A stretch of 64,000 nucleotides of DNA from Persephonella sp. (GTDB taxonomy: Bacteria > Aquificota > Aquificia > Aquificales > Hydrogenothermaceae), in contig NZ_WFPS01000047.1 of the NCBI RefSeq assembly GCF_015487465.1, positions 1-64,000 of the forward strand, in the 5' to 3' direction. The position numbers were made by a program, and so were the translations under genes. This document shows positions 50,369 through 60,633 of this stretch, piece by piece (the first letter of the stretch is position 1; the number at the start of each line of letters is the position of its first letter). Under the pieces are notes generated by a model that did no database searches, was not told the DNA's origin, and saw only the letters and a list, made by a program, of their open reading frames with translations.

Positions 50369-51709
50369 TTATAAGATATACCTTGTTAGATCCTCACTCT
50401 GTATTACATTTTCAAGCTTTTGTTTCACAACTTTCTGATCAATTATTATATACTGCCCTTTAAGTTCTGGAGCTTCAAATGAGTAATCCTCCATAATCTT
50501 CTCAAGTATTGTGTGAAGCCTTCTTGCTCCAATATTTTCAGTCTTTTCGTTAACCTCTTCTGCTATTTCTGCTATCGTTTCTATAGCATCATCTGTAAAC
50601 TCAAGATTAACCCCTTCAGTTTCAAGTAGTGCTTTATACTGTTTTATCAAAGCATTTTTTGGTTGGGTAAGTATCTTTACAAAATCCTCTTTTGTCAAAG
50701 GCTGAAGTTCAACTCTTATTGGAAATCTACCCTGAAGTTCAGGGATAAGATCGGAAGGTTTTGAAAGATGAAAAGCACCTGCAGCTATAAAAAGTATGTG
50801 ATCTGTTTTTATGGGACCATACTTTGTTGATACTGTCGTTCCCTCGACTATAGGGAGTAGATCCCTCTGAACCCCTTCCCTTGAAACATCAGGGGAAGAT
50901 CCTGTTGATTTTCCTGCAACTTTATCTATCTCATCTATAAAAACTATCCCGTAATTTTCTGCCCTATAAACAGCCTCAGAAGCAACCTCGTCCATATCTA
51001 TAAGTTTTTCGGCTTCCTGCTGTTGTATGATTTTTAGTGCTTCCTTTACTGTTACCTTTCTTTTTTTTCTTTTAGAAGGGGAAAGGCTTGAAAATAAATC
51101 TCTAAGCTGATTTTCTATATCCTCCATTCCGGGAGCTATCACCCCTCCTATAACAGATACAGGCTTTTCCTCCACATCTATCTCAACGACTTTTTCATCA
51201 AGCTGACCTTCTTTTAGCATCTGTCTGAATTTTTCCCTTGCAGGGGATTCCTCCTCGTAAGACTCAAGAGTTCCGTAAGCCCTTACCTTTCTTGGAACAA
51301 GGTAGTCCAGCACTTTTTCTTCTGCAAGCTGTTTTGCTTTTTCCTGAACTTCTTCCATCTTTTCAGCTTTTACCATTTTGAAAGATGCTTCTGCAAGCTC
51401 TCTGATTATAGATTCCACATCTCTACCTACATACCCAACCTCTGTGAATTTTGTTGCTTCTACCTTTATAAATGGTGCTCCCACAAGGTTTGCAAGTCTT
51501 CTCGCTATCTCTGTTTTACCTACACCTGTAGGTCCAATCATAAGTATGTTTTTAGGGATAATTTCATCTCTCAATTCCTCAGGAAGCTGCTGTCTTCTCC
51601 ATCTGTTTCTCAATGCTATTGCAACAGCTTTTTTAGCATCTTTCTGTCCAACTATATACTTATCAAGCTCTTGAACTATCTGTTTTGGTGTTAATTCTTC
51701 TTTAATCAC
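50369..51709 (-). CDS. hslU: HslU ATPase of the HslVU protease
   Basis: A 446-aa AAA+ unfoldase that feeds the HslV peptidase. Walker A is GPTGVGKTE, Walker [11 protein letters not shown], and the pore-loop region follows [16 protein letters not shown]. The long I-domain (about residues 110-245) is present, and the end (TRYIL) has the usual C-terminal tail that docks in HslV. I choose GTG 51709 with AGGAGG five bases upstream rather than GTG 51724. No hslV is adjacent on either side, so the protease subunit must lie elsewhere. Confidence 0.94.
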   Translation of the reverse strand: MIKEELTPKQIVQELDKYIVGQKDAKKAVAIALRNRWRRQQLPEELRDEIIPKNILMIGPTGVGKTEIARRLANLVGAPFIKVEATKFTEVGYVGRDVESIIRELAEASFKMVKAEKMEEVQEKAKQLAEEKVLDYLVPRKVRAYGTLESYEEESPAREKFRQMLKEGQLDEKVVEIDVEEKPVSVIGGVIAPGMEDIENQLRDLFSSLSPSKRKKRKVTVKEALKIIQQQEAEKLIDMDEVASEAVYRAENYGIVFIDEIDKVAGKSTGSSPDVSREGVQRDLLPIVEGTTVSTKYGPIKTDHILFIAAGAFHLSKPSDLIPELQGRFPIRVELQPLTKEDFVKILTQPKNALIKQYKALLETEGVNLEFTDDAIETIAEIAEEVNEKTENIGARRLHTILEKIMEDYSFEAPELKGQYIIIDQKVVKQKLENVIQSEDLTRYIL

Positions 51710-51720
51710 TGCCACCTCCT

Positions 51721-53847
51721 TCACACAAGAATTGTGTTTTTTCCTTTTTCTAAGCTCAGTTTTATTCTCCCGTCAACAGCCCACACCTGATTTTCTTTCA
51801 CAACAACAGGGTTAATGTCCAGCTCTTTTATCTCAGGGTGGCTCTGTAATAAATTTGATACATTCATTAATATATTTACAACCTTTTTTATTTCCACAGG
51901 TTTTTTATTCCTGAAGCCTTCTTTTAATATCTTATAGATTTTGGTTGATGAGACCATTTCCTTTGCAAAACTTTCTGATAAAGGAATAAAATCAAATGAA
52001 ACATCTTTAAAGAACTCAACCATTGTTCCCCCCATTCCAAACATTATATACTGGCTGAACAGACTGTCGTAACTGCTCCCTATTATCAGCTCAAAATCTC
52101 CCTTCACCTGTTTCTCAACAATAATACCCTCTATTGTGGCATCTTTTTTGTAGGATCTGGCGTTTTGGGTAATTGTATCGTAAGCCTCTTCTACCTGTCT
52201 GCTGTTTGAAACATTAAGTATTACACAGCCGGCATCAGATTTATGAAGTATATCAGGGGAGTTGATTTTCATAACTACAGGATAGCCAATCTCCTGAGCT
52301 ATCTTTACAGCTTCCTCCTTTGTCTTGGCATTAAATGTTGGATTTACAGGAATTGAGTAGGCTTTTAAGATCTTTTTCACATCAAGTTCTGTCAGCAAAA
52401 GCTGGTTTTGTTTTATTTTTGATTTTATAAACTCATCGATTTCAGCCTTTCTTTCTGGTTTTGGGGGGATATTATCCTTCCTTACAAGATCTGTGCAGTA
52501 TCTATACCTCCACGCCATAAACATGCTGTCTACAGCTTCTTCAGGGGTTTCAAAAACCGGAATGTCATGCTCCTCAAGATACCTTCTGGCTTTCTGAAGT
52601 TTTTCCCCCCCAAGTAAAACCGAGTAAAAAGGCTTTTTCTTATCTTTAGAAACCTCATAAAAGACCTGTGCACTCTCAAAAGGTTTAGTCATAAACTGGG
52701 GAGTAAGGATACATATTATCCCGTCAACTTCTGGTGCATCAAAAAGAATGTCAAGTGTTTCCATATACCTTTCTGGTGGTGCATCTCCAATAATGTCTAC
52801 AGGGTTGTTATGACTCCACACAGGAGGTAAAATCCGGTTTAGTTTTTCTATTGTTTCCTTGGATAACTTTGCAGGTTGGGTGTGCCATCTGTCAAACTGG
52901 TCTGCAGCCATAACACCAGGACCGCCTGCGTTTGTAACTACAGCAAATCTACTACCTTCAGGGATCGGTTTTTTTGACAGGGCTTCTGTCATGTCAAAAA
53001 GCTGGAGAACGCTTTCTACCCTTAATGCACCAACCCTTTTAAACAAAGCCGTATAAAGAAAATCTTTCCCTGCGATTGCTCCTGTGTGGGAAACTGCTGC
53101 TTTCTGTCCTGTCTCAGATTTCCCTGCTTTAGCTATTACTACCGGCTTTTTTATTGTTACATCTCTACAAGCCTTTGCAAACTTCTCAGGATCAGACAGG
53201 CTTTCCATATATATTAAGATCGTTTCTACCTCATTCTTATCACCTAAATACCTGATAAGATCCCCAAAGTCTACATCAGCCATATTTCCTATGCTTACTG
53301 CATAAGAAAAACCTATCCTTTCCTGAAGTGCCCAGTCCATTATAGCCGTAAACAGTGCCCCGCTCTGGGATATAAAAGCTGTTTTACCTTTCAAGGGTTT
53401 ATCAAGTCCAAAGTTTGCATTTAGATCAATAAGGGTGTTTGTAAAACCAAGGCAGTTTGGTCCTAAAAATCTTATTCCATAACTGTCAGCCTTCTGTTTT
53501 ATAGTCTGTTCTATTTTCCGACCTTCTTCCCCTGCTTCTTTCCCTCCAGCTGATACCACAACAGCTGCTTTTACTCCCTTTTTACCAAGCTGGTCAAAAA
53601 TCTGGGGAACATAAACGATAGGTATTGCAATTATTGCAAGGTCTATCTGATCAGGAATTTCTAAAACAGAGGGATAGACTTTATACCCTTCCAGATACTT
53701 TAATCTTTTGTTTACAGGGTATACCCTTCCTTTAAATCCACCGTCAATAATATTTTTGAAAATGGCATATCCTACTTTCTCTTTTTTGTCTGTCGCCCCT
53801 ATAACGGCGATACTTTTCGGATTAAATAACTTTTCAAAGTTGTTCAT
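51721..53847 (-). CDS. ADP-forming acyl-CoA synthetase, alpha-beta fusion
   Basis: A 708-aa NDP-forming acetate/acyl-CoA ligase. The alpha part (1-460) has a CoA-binding Rossmann domain ([14 protein letters not shown]), two succinyl-CoA-ligase-like domains and the phospho-histidine region GAIAGKD with VSHTG. The beta part (about 480-708) is an ATP-grasp domain ([20 protein letters not shown], split here). It would exchange acetyl-CoA or a related acyl-CoA, ADP and Pi with the acid and ATP. A protein lysine acetyltransferase role is less likely as no GNAT domain is attached. ATGA overlap with pyrG supports one transcript. Confidence 0.85.
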   Translation of the reverse strand: MNNFEKLFNPKSIAVIGATDKKEKVGYAIFKNIIDGGFKGRVYPVNKRLKYLEGYKVYPSVLEIPDQIDLAIIAIPIVYVPQIFDQLGKKGVKAAVVVSAGGKEAGEEGRKIEQTIKQKADSYGIRFLGPNCLGFTNTLIDLNANFGLDKPLKGKTAFISQSGALFTAIMDWALQERIGFSYAVSIGNMADVDFGDLIRYLGDKNEVETILIYMESLSDPEKFAKACRDVTIKKPVVIAKAGKSETGQKAAVSHTGAIAGKDFLYTALFKRVGALRVESVLQLFDMTEALSKKPIPEGSRFAVVTNAGGPGVMAADQFDRWHTQPAKLSKETIEKLNRILPPVWSHNNPVDIIGDAPPERYMETLDILFDAPEVDGIICILTPQFMTKPFESAQVFYEVSKDKKKPFYSVLLGGEKLQKARRYLEEHDIPVFETPEEAVDSMFMAWRYRYCTDLVRKDNIPPKPERKAEIDEFIKSKIKQNQLLLTELDVKKILKAYSIPVNPTFNAKTKEEAVKIAQEIGYPVVMKINSPDILHKSDAGCVILNVSNSRQVEEAYDTITQNARSYKKDATIEGIIVEKQVKGDFELIIGSSYDSLFSQYIMFGMGGTMVEFFKDVSFDFIPLSESFAKEMVSSTKIYKILKEGFRNKKPVEIKKVVNILMNVSNLLQSHPEIKELDINPVVVKENQVWAVDGRIKLSLEKGKNTILV

Positions 53848-55460
53848 TCCTGTGTTTTCCTTTTTCTATTTTCAAATGATGCCTTAACGAAAGAGACGAA
53901 CAAAGGGTGTGGTTTGAAAGGTTTGCTTTTAAATTCAGGGTGAAACTGACATGCAACAAACCACTGGTGTTTTTCCTCAGGAAGTTCTATGATCTCTGCA
54001 AGATTTTTTGCTTTGTAAACACCTGAGACTATTAGTCCTTTTTCTTCTAAAAGGGGTCTAAAATCCGGATTAAACTCATACCTGTGTCTGTGTCTTTCAT
54101 ATATCTCTTTCTGACCGTAAATCTCAAAAGCCTTTGTGCCTTCTATAAGACTGCACCTGTAAGCTCCAAGTCTCATCGTTCCACCTTTTTTCTCTATTCC
54201 TTTCTGATCAGGCATCAGATCAATAACCGGGTAAGGTGTTTCAGGATCAAACTCTGTTGAATTTGCCTCTTTTAGTCCCACAACATTTCTTGCAAACTCA
54301 ATAACAGCAACCTGCATGCCCAGACATATCCCAAAGTAAGGAATGTTGTTCTCCCTTGCGTATTTTGCTGTCAGTATTTTTCCTTCAACACCCCTTTCAC
54401 CAAACCCGCCCGGAACAAGAATACCGTCAACATGACCAAGTTTCTGGTCAATGTTTTCCTCTGTAAGCTCATCTGCATTAATCCAGTGGAGGTTTACCTT
54501 GATCTCATTTGGTATCTGGGCATGGGTAAAAGACTCAATAATACTTTTGTAGGCATCTTTCAGTTCAACATACTTTCCTACTATTGCTATATCAGTCTCT
54601 TTTTTTAGTTTTGTCAGAGTGTTTACTATTTTTTGCCAGTGTTTAAGATCAGGTTCTCTATACTCAAGATTAAGATGTCTTGATATTATCCTGTCTATCT
54701 TTTCCCTGTGGAAATATAGAGGTATCCTGTAAATAATATCAACATCTGGTGCAGATATAACAGAGTCTTCCTCAACATTTGTAAAAAGTGCAAGTTTTCT
54801 TTTTATAGCTTTTGGAAGCGGTCTGTCAGCTCTGCATATCAAAATATCAGGCTGAATACCAATAGCCCTCAGCTCTTTTACAGAATGCTGTGAAGGTTTT
54901 GTTTTCAACTCACCTGCTGCCTTTATGTAAGGAACATAAGTAAGATGGATAAAAAGGGCGTTTTCTTTCCCAAGCTCAAGACCCATCTGTCTTATAGCTT
55001 CAAGAAACGGAAGACTTTCAATATCTCCGACAGTTCCACCTATCTCAACGAGGGCTATCTCCGACTTTGATGCTGCTTTTTCAATACTTTTTATTATCTC
55101 ATTTGTAAAGTGAGGTATTACCTGAACTGTGGCACCCAGGTAGGCACCTCTCCTCTCCTTTTCCAAAAGAGAGTGGTAAAGCTTTCCAGATGTTGTGTTG
55201 TTGTATTTTGTAAGCACCACATTTGTAAACCTTTCGTAATGTCCAAGGTCAAGGTCTGTTTCTGCCCCATCTTCAGTAACATAAACCTCCCCATGCTGAT
55301 AGGGGTTCATCGTTCCAGGGTCTATATTTAGATAAGGGTCAAGTTTGAGGAATGTGATGCTGTATCCCATCTTTTCAAGTATGGAACCTATACTTGCTGA
55401 AGCTACACCTTTGCCGAGAGATGAAAGAACCCCACCTGTTATAAATATAAACTTCTGCAA
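53844..55460 (-). CDS. pyrG: CTP synthase
   Basis: Aminates UTP to CTP using glutamine. The 538-aa protein begins FIFITGGVLSSLGKGVASASIG and carries the C-terminal glutamine amidotransferase with nucleophile Cys in FGICLGMQ and a later QFHPEF. Translation starts at TTG 55460, preceded by GAGGTG. It is the first gene of a minus-strand unit that continues through the acyl-CoA synthetase and hslU to the RAM protein. Confidence 0.96.
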   Translation of the reverse strand: MQKFIFITGGVLSSLGKGVASASIGSILEKMGYSITFLKLDPYLNIDPGTMNPYQHGEVYVTEDGAETDLDLGHYERFTNVVLTKYNNTTSGKLYHSLLEKERRGAYLGATVQVIPHFTNEIIKSIEKAASKSEIALVEIGGTVGDIESLPFLEAIRQMGLELGKENALFIHLTYVPYIKAAGELKTKPSQHSVKELRAIGIQPDILICRADRPLPKAIKRKLALFTNVEEDSVISAPDVDIIYRIPLYFHREKIDRIISRHLNLEYREPDLKHWQKIVNTLTKLKKETDIAIVGKYVELKDAYKSIIESFTHAQIPNEIKVNLHWINADELTEENIDQKLGHVDGILVPGGFGERGVEGKILTAKYARENNIPYFGICLGMQVAVIEFARNVVGLKEANSTEFDPETPYPVIDLMPDQKGIEKKGGTMRLGAYRCSLIEGTKAFEIYGQKEIYERHRHRYEFNPDFRPLLEEKGLIVSGVYKAKNLAEIIELPEEKHQWFVACQFHPEFKSKPFKPHPLFVSFVKASFENRKRKTQE

Positions 55461-55560
55461 TTTCTCACCTCGTTTTTGTTTTATTATTTTAAATCTTTTT
55501 CAATTTCCACAAAAGCCGATGTTGTAAAATATTAAGAAACAACAATTATAAAGGAGAAAG

Positions 55561-57222
55561 ATGAAAGAGGAAATCAAGGCACAGATAATAAAACAGCTGG
55601 AAAAGGATATTCCTGAAATTTCGCAGATAAAACAAAAGATAAAATTAGATATTCCAAAAGAAGACAGGTTCGGGGATCTCTCTATAAATGTTGCTTTTCT
55701 CCTTGCAAAACCCTTAAAGAAAAAACCGATTGAGATAGCAGAACAGATAAAAAGTATCCTTGAAAGTTTTCCGTATTTTTCAAAGGTGGAGGTTGCAGGA
55801 GGAGGATTTATAAACCTTTTCTTATCAAAAGAATACTACAGAGATGTCCTGAAGCAGATACTTAAAGAAAAAGATAGATACGGAGCTTCTCCAGAAAAAA
55901 ACAAAGGAAGGATAAATGTTGAGTTTGTCAGTGCAAACCCAACAGGTCCACTCCATCTTGGACACGGCAGAGGTGCTGTCGTAGGGAATGTCCAGTCAAA
56001 CCTGTATGAGTATATAGGTTACAAGGTTGAAAGGGAGTTTTACATAAATGATGCAGGAAGACAGATAAAAAAACTGGGGGAATCTGTTTACGCAAGGTTC
56101 AGACAGATAGATCAGCCGGATTACCCTTTTCCTGAAGACGGCTACCACGGGGATTACATAAAAGAGATAGCACAGCACCTTTACAAATACGAAAGAGAAA
56201 AGATACTGTCATTTGTTGATGAAAAACAGGCTGTAGATTTCTGCTCAGAATTTGCAAAAGAGATGCTCCTTGAAAAGATAAAGGAAGATCTGAAAGATTT
56301 TGGCGTTGAGTTTGATATATGGTTCAGCGAAAAAAAACTTTACACCACAGGAAAGGTTGAAGAAGCTATCCAGTTTTTGAAGGAAAAAGGAATGATATAC
56401 GAAAAAGAAGGTGCTGTATGGGTAAAAACAACCCTTTACGGAGATGACAAAGACAGGGTAATAATAAAATCTGACGGCTCTTACACATATTTTGCAGGAG
56501 ACATCGCATACCACTACGACAAGTTCAAAAGAGGGTATGATTTTATCGTTAATGTGTGGGGGGCTGATCATCACGGATATTTCCCAAGACTGAAAGCAGC
56601 TGTAATGGCTTTTGGGGTTCCGGAAAACTGGATAAGGGTAATGTTTATCCAGCTTGTTAAGCTGTTCCGTAAGGGACAGGAAGTCAAAATGTCAAAAAGG
56701 TCAGGTAGTTTTGTAACACTAAAAGAGCTGATTGAGGAAGTTGGGAAAGATGCTGTTATATACTTTTTCCTCACAAAAGACAGCAACACCCACCTGAATT
56801 TTGATATTGATCTTGCCCTGAAAAAAAGTTCAGAAAATCCTGTTTATTATGTTCAGTATGCCCACGCAAGAATATGCAGTGTTTTCAGGGAAGCAAAGGA
56901 AAGGTTTAGTTTTGATCCTGAACAGGATTTTGAGGCAGACATTAGCCTGTTGAAAGAGGATCAGGAGAGAGTTCTTATGAAGCATCTTGCAGTGATCCCT
57001 GATCTTATCAGAGAAGCGGGGGAAAAACAACAACCCCACAAACTGACCCAGATTACCTATGATCTTGCTTCTGATTTTCATTACTACTACAACCATTTCA
57101 AGTTTTTAATTAAAGATGACGAAAATCTAATGAGGGCAAGATTATACTTACTAAAAGGAATAAGAGAAGCCCTTAGAACGCTTTTTAAACTTATGGGAAT
57201 AACGCCGGTGGAGAGGATGTAA
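55561..57222 (+). CDS. argS: Arginyl-tRNA synthetase
   Basis: Class I synthetase, 553 aa, charges tRNA-Arg. The N-terminal Add1 domain is followed by VEFVSANPTGPLHLGHGRGA with the HLGH signature, and MSKRSGSFVTL is the KMSKS-like loop (EVKMSKRSG). The DALR anticodon domain ends the protein at RTLFKLMGI. GGAGAAAG precedes ATG 55561. The 100-base gap to divergent pyrG must hold promoters for both; a TAAAAT box is near 55527 without a good -35. Confidence 0.95.
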   Translation: MKEEIKAQIIKQLEKDIPEISQIKQKIKLDIPKEDRFGDLSINVAFLLAKPLKKKPIEIAEQIKSILESFPYFSKVEVAGGGFINLFLSKEYYRDVLKQILKEKDRYGASPEKNKGRINVEFVSANPTGPLHLGHGRGAVVGNVQSNLYEYIGYKVEREFYINDAGRQIKKLGESVYARFRQIDQPDYPFPEDGYHGDYIKEIAQHLYKYEREKILSFVDEKQAVDFCSEFAKEMLLEKIKEDLKDFGVEFDIWFSEKKLYTTGKVEEAIQFLKEKGMIYEKEGAVWVKTTLYGDDKDRVIIKSDGSYTYFAGDIAYHYDKFKRGYDFIVNVWGADHHGYFPRLKAAVMAFGVPENWIRVMFIQLVKLFRKGQEVKMSKRSGSFVTLKELIEEVGKDAVIYFFLTKDSNTHLNFDIDLALKKSSENPVYYVQYAHARICSVFREAKERFSFDPEQDFEADISLLKEDQERVLMKHLAVIPDLIREAGEKQQPHKLTQITYDLASDFHYYYNHFKFLIKDDENLMRARLYLLKGIREALRTLFKLMGITPVERM

Positions 57223-57223
57223 G

Positions 57224-57856
57224 ATGGATCAGGATTTAAAAGACACCATAAAAAAACTTGAGGAGGCAAAAAGCAAACAGGAAAAAATAGAAAGGATAAT
57301 AATTCTTCTGTCTGGTCTTCTTATAATAGTTATTTTTTCAATAATAGGTATAAATATTTATTCCAACAAAGAAGAAACTGTTTCAGAACCTGAAATAAAC
57401 ATAGTAGCTAAAAACGAGGCTGATAAAGAAATCCCAAAAAAATCAGAAATTCAGTTAGAACAAAAACAGACATATAAACAACCTGAAAAAATTTCTCAAA
57501 AAGTAGAGAAACAAAACACTCCTCCCCCTAAACAAGAAATAAAAAAACAGATAGAAACTAATACAAAACTCACCACAAACAAAACGGAAAAAAAGGAAGA
57601 AAAACCTGTTAAAACAGCTAAAGAGGAGAAAAAAAAGGCTGTCCCTTCATTTAAATCAGGATACTACATACAGGCTGGTGCCTTCACAACAAGGAAAAAA
57701 GCAGAAAGACTGCTAAAGACACTTAATCTTAAAAATGCCAGAATTAGAAAAGAAGGACAGCTTTATAAGGTTCTTATAGGGGAGTTTAAAAACAGAAAAG
57801 AGGCTTACAGCTTTATGAAAAAAATAGGGATTAAAGGGTTTATAAGAAAAATTTGA
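57224..57856 (+). CDS. Single-span SPOR domain protein
   Basis: A 210-aa inner-membrane protein: a short cytoplasmic helix, a membrane span (IIILLSGLLIIVIFSIIGI, residues about 25-44), a Lys/Glu/Pro-rich periplasmic linker and a C-terminal SPOR domain (GYYIQAGAFTTRKKAERLL to KVLIGEFKNRKEAYSFM). SPOR domains bind denuded peptidoglycan at division sites, so a role like FtsN or DedD is possible. It starts one base after argS, and a hairpin terminator follows the stop. Confidence 0.85.
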   Translation: MDQDLKDTIKKLEEAKSKQEKIERIIILLSGLLIIVIFSIIGINIYSNKEETVSEPEINIVAKNEADKEIPKKSEIQLEQKQTYKQPEKISQKVEKQNTPPPKQEIKKQIETNTKLTTNKTEKKEEKPVKTAKEEKKKAVPSFKSGYYIQAGAFTTRKKAERLLKTLNLKNARIRKEGQLYKVLIGEFKNRKEAYSFMKKIGIKGFIRKI

Positions 57857-57877
57857 AATGGGGAGAACTTCCCCATT
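57857..57877. terminator. Terminator between convergent SPOR and DUF3880-like genes
   Basis: AATGGGGA and TCCCCATT form an 8-base-pair stem around a five-base loop, directly after the SPOR gene stop. The right arm overlaps the stop codon of the minus-strand gene. AT-rich DNA flanks it on both sides, so it may work in both directions, although no strong U-tract follows. Confidence 0.5.
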
Positions 57878-59129
57878 AATTAAGCTTCTCTGGTGCGTCT
57901 TCCTTTAGTTCACCTTTACCATTTTCAGAAGGTTCAGACGCTCTTTTTATAATATCGTTAAGCATGTTGGCAAGAAATTCTCCCCTGTGGAGAAGGGTAT
58001 GGTTCTGAAATACAGTATCCCTTCCCTGTTTTGCGATAGCTTCCCTTTCCGAAGGGGCATCTTCAAGATAATAGGCGATCTTTCCCTCTATCTCAACAGT
58101 ATCTATAGGGTGGTAGGTGATAAGATCCCTTCCCTCAATAAGAAAGGATTTTGATGATAGCCTTTCTTCTACCATAGTCAATGTGTTTGATCCTACAGAG
58201 GCAAAAACGGTATATGCAAGACCTGTGGGGATAAACGGAGGCTGAGAAAGTAGTGATATCTTTGTTTTGGAAAGGAAACTTATTATATCCTCATTGGCTA
58301 TTATTTTAGGATATACAACAACATTATCCTTCGTTTCACCTTCAACAGGACCCAGAACATTTATCTCAAAATCCTCTATAGAATCTATTATGTTCCATCT
58401 CCTTAGGTGCATAGCATAAAGGGTTATTTCTGTTAAATACTGCATAAACTCATCTTCCTTTTCCTGTTGGAACTTTATCATAGCCTGTTGAAAATCCTGA
58501 TTATACTGGGATAAAAGGTAACCGGAAGCAAACCTTACAGGCATGTCAGGATTTCTGTAAAGCATTCTTCCAAGCTCAACAGCAAAACCAAAAAGATTTT
58601 GATCAAACCTTTCTTTCCAAGAATTCTCAATGTTGTCAGGATCAGCAACAGGTCCCACAAAGGCAATGTCAAACTCCTTCTCCACATTGGGAGGAGGAAA
58701 ATCAGAAGGGTTTATTCCAGGTGCAAGAAATGCAACATTTTTTCCCATCGAACCAAGCCACTGTCCATGTTCTATATCAATAGTCAGGTATAAAAGCTGG
58801 TTTGACTGGAGAGCAGATTTTAGCTTTGTAAAATGTATCATCGGATCGTCTAAAAACCATGTCACATGAATATTTCCGATTATGTCAGCAAGGATTTTTT
58901 GTTGTCCGTCTTTCTCGGCAAAAATTAAACCGTCAAGATTGAAATCAAAAGTAAACAGAGGTTTATACTCTATAATCTGGTTTACAACCTCCTGAATGTT
59001 GTCCTGAGTAGGCTCAAAAATTCTGGTCTCAAAATTTCTCGCAGAAAGGGACTTAGAAAGTCCTGAGATGATAGTATCGGTAATACCCCTTGGATCCGGT
59101 GTTTTAATAAAAGCTACTTTCGGTTTCAT
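57876..59129 (-). CDS. DUF3880/CgeB-like glycosyltransferase-fold protein
   Basis: A 417-aa protein. The N-terminal half has a GT-B-like pattern typical of DUF3880: TFDFNLDGLIF, HVTWFLDDPM, LTIDIEHGQW and VAFLAPGINP. The C-terminal half (SLLSQPPFIPTGLAYTVFASVGS, divided by ordinary residues) resembles the CgeB-like region. Related proteins occur in flagellin or envelope glycosylation loci. A catalytic role is likely but the sugar and acceptor are unknown. GGAGGAGAT precedes the ATG. It stands alone between a terminator and the divergent RCK gene. Confidence 0.65.
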   Translation of the reverse strand: MKPKVAFIKTPDPRGITDTIISGLSKSLSARNFETRIFEPTQDNIQEVVNQIIEYKPLFTFDFNLDGLIFAEKDGQQKILADIIGNIHVTWFLDDPMIHFTKLKSALQSNQLLYLTIDIEHGQWLGSMGKNVAFLAPGINPSDFPPPNVEKEFDIAFVGPVADPDNIENSWKERFDQNLFGFAVELGRMLYRNPDMPVRFASGYLLSQYNQDFQQAMIKFQQEKEDEFMQYLTEITLYAMHLRRWNIIDSIEDFEINVLGPVEGETKDNVVVYPKIIANEDIISFLSKTKISLLSQPPFIPTGLAYTVFASVGSNTLTMVEERLSSKSFLIEGRDLITYHPIDTVEIEGKIAYYLEDAPSEREAIAKQGRDTVFQNHTLLHRGEFLANMLNDIIKRASEPSENGKGELKEDAPEKLN

Positions 59130-59193
59130 ATCTCCTCCATTCTGTTTTGATATAATGAATTGAAATTTATTTTACTATAAACATGGAGATATT

Positions 59194-60633
59194 ATGGTTT
59201 CAGAGGGTGGGAAAAGTAAGCTTGCTATTTTCGGACTTGGTTTTTTCGGTATTAAACTCCTTGAAAAGCTTTCAAAGAAGTGGGAAATAATTGGAATAGA
59301 CATATCAGAAGACAACATAAAAAAGATCACAGAAAAATTTTCAGATAGGGAAAATATAGAGCTTATATCAGGAGATGCATCAAGCATACTAACGTGGAAA
59401 AAGATAAAGCTTCAAAACATCAGATATATAGTCTCAACAATAAAAGATACCGATGTTTCCCTTGAGATATGCAGAATAGCAAGGGAGGTTTTTAACCTTG
59501 ACTCGTCAATTATGGTTATGCTGTTTGATGAAAGCAGGGAGGAGGAGTTTGAAAAATACGATATCTCAATAATAAAACCGGCAGAAATAATAACCAACGC
59601 GGTAGTATCAAAAATAGAAAAAAATTACACAATAGCTACAAATATAGGATTAGGTAAAGGAGAAATAATAGAGGTAAACATTCTTTCAAAATCCCATCTT
59701 GTTGATAGGAAACTAAAGTATCTTAAACCTTCAAAATGGAAAATAGCTGCAATATACAGAAATGGGGAACTTATTATCCCTTCCGGTGAAGAAAAAATAA
59801 AAGTGGGAGACAGGGTAATAATCATCGGTGATCCTGTGGTTTTAGAAAACCTTGTTAATATTCTGCTAAAAGGAATACCCCAGTTTCCCCTCCAGTTTGG
59901 TTCAGACTTTGGTGCGATCTACCACAAAAAATATAAGAAAAGTTTTGAGGAAGCCTCATACTTTAAGAGAAATACTAAGGCACACAAACTATTAATATAC
60001 CCTTTCAGAGGTTACGACATAAGAAAAGATTTTGAATACATAAAGAAAACGGTAGATAATTTTGAGATCAAAACAGCTGTCAATGATTTTTTTGAGTTTT
60101 TAAAAAATAAAGACAGCATAGGGGTTCATGTGATACCTTTCATAAAAAAACCCTTTTTTAGCTGGTTTTTTCTCAAGAAAGTGTTCAAAACAGCAAAGAA
60201 ACCTTTTCTCCTCAGCAGAGGAACATTCCCATACAAAGGTATTGTTATATCATTAAACAGTTCTGATCCAGCTTTTACCCTTGAGATAGGTATTGAGATA
60301 TCAAGGCTGATGAAAATTCCTTTTGAGGCTATTTTTGGGGTTATGCCCTCAGAACTAAGAGGAATTGAGGAGGAAGAAGCCCTGAAAGAAAGAAACAGCA
60401 TAATCTCAGATTTTGAACATATTTACAAAACAGGAATAAGATACTCAGTTTTAGAGGGAAACCCTGTAAAGGAAACTTTAAAATACCTGAAGGAAAAAGA
60501 GGATCACCTTCTTTTACTATCTTTTAACAAAAATGAAGAAATATCAATATTCAACCCAAATGTGCCCTTTTACATAGCAAAAGAGAGTAAACTTTCCACA
60601 CTGTGTATTCCTTTAGAGGAAAGCTATGAGTAA
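59194..60633 (+). CDS. RCK/TrkA-type regulatory protein with USP-like C-terminus
   Basis: A 479-aa soluble protein. Residues 1-140 are a TrkA-N (RCK) nucleotide-binding domain: AIFGLGFFGIKLL is the GxGxxG loop, and DISEDNIKKI and SGDASS match. Residues about 150-225 are a TrkA-C ligand domain. Residues about 275-479 look like one or two universal-stress-type modules (GIVISLNSS, LEGNPVKETLKYLKEKEDHLLLL). It overlaps the antiporter gene by eight bases, so it most likely regulates or is a subunit of that transporter in response to NAD(H) or a nucleotide. Confidence 0.8.
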   Translation: MVSEGGKSKLAIFGLGFFGIKLLEKLSKKWEIIGIDISEDNIKKITEKFSDRENIELISGDASSILTWKKIKLQNIRYIVSTIKDTDVSLEICRIAREVFNLDSSIMVMLFDESREEEFEKYDISIIKPAEIITNAVVSKIEKNYTIATNIGLGKGEIIEVNILSKSHLVDRKLKYLKPSKWKIAAIYRNGELIIPSGEEKIKVGDRVIIIGDPVVLENLVNILLKGIPQFPLQFGSDFGAIYHKKYKKSFEEASYFKRNTKAHKLLIYPFRGYDIRKDFEYIKKTVDNFEIKTAVNDFFEFLKNKDSIGVHVIPFIKKPFFSWFFLKKVFKTAKKPFLLSRGTFPYKGIVISLNSSDPAFTLEIGIEISRLMKIPFEAIFGVMPSELRGIEEEEALKERNSIISDFEHIYKTGIRYSVLEGNPVKETLKYLKEKEDHLLLLSFNKNEEISIFNPNVPFYIAKESKLSTLCIPLEESYE

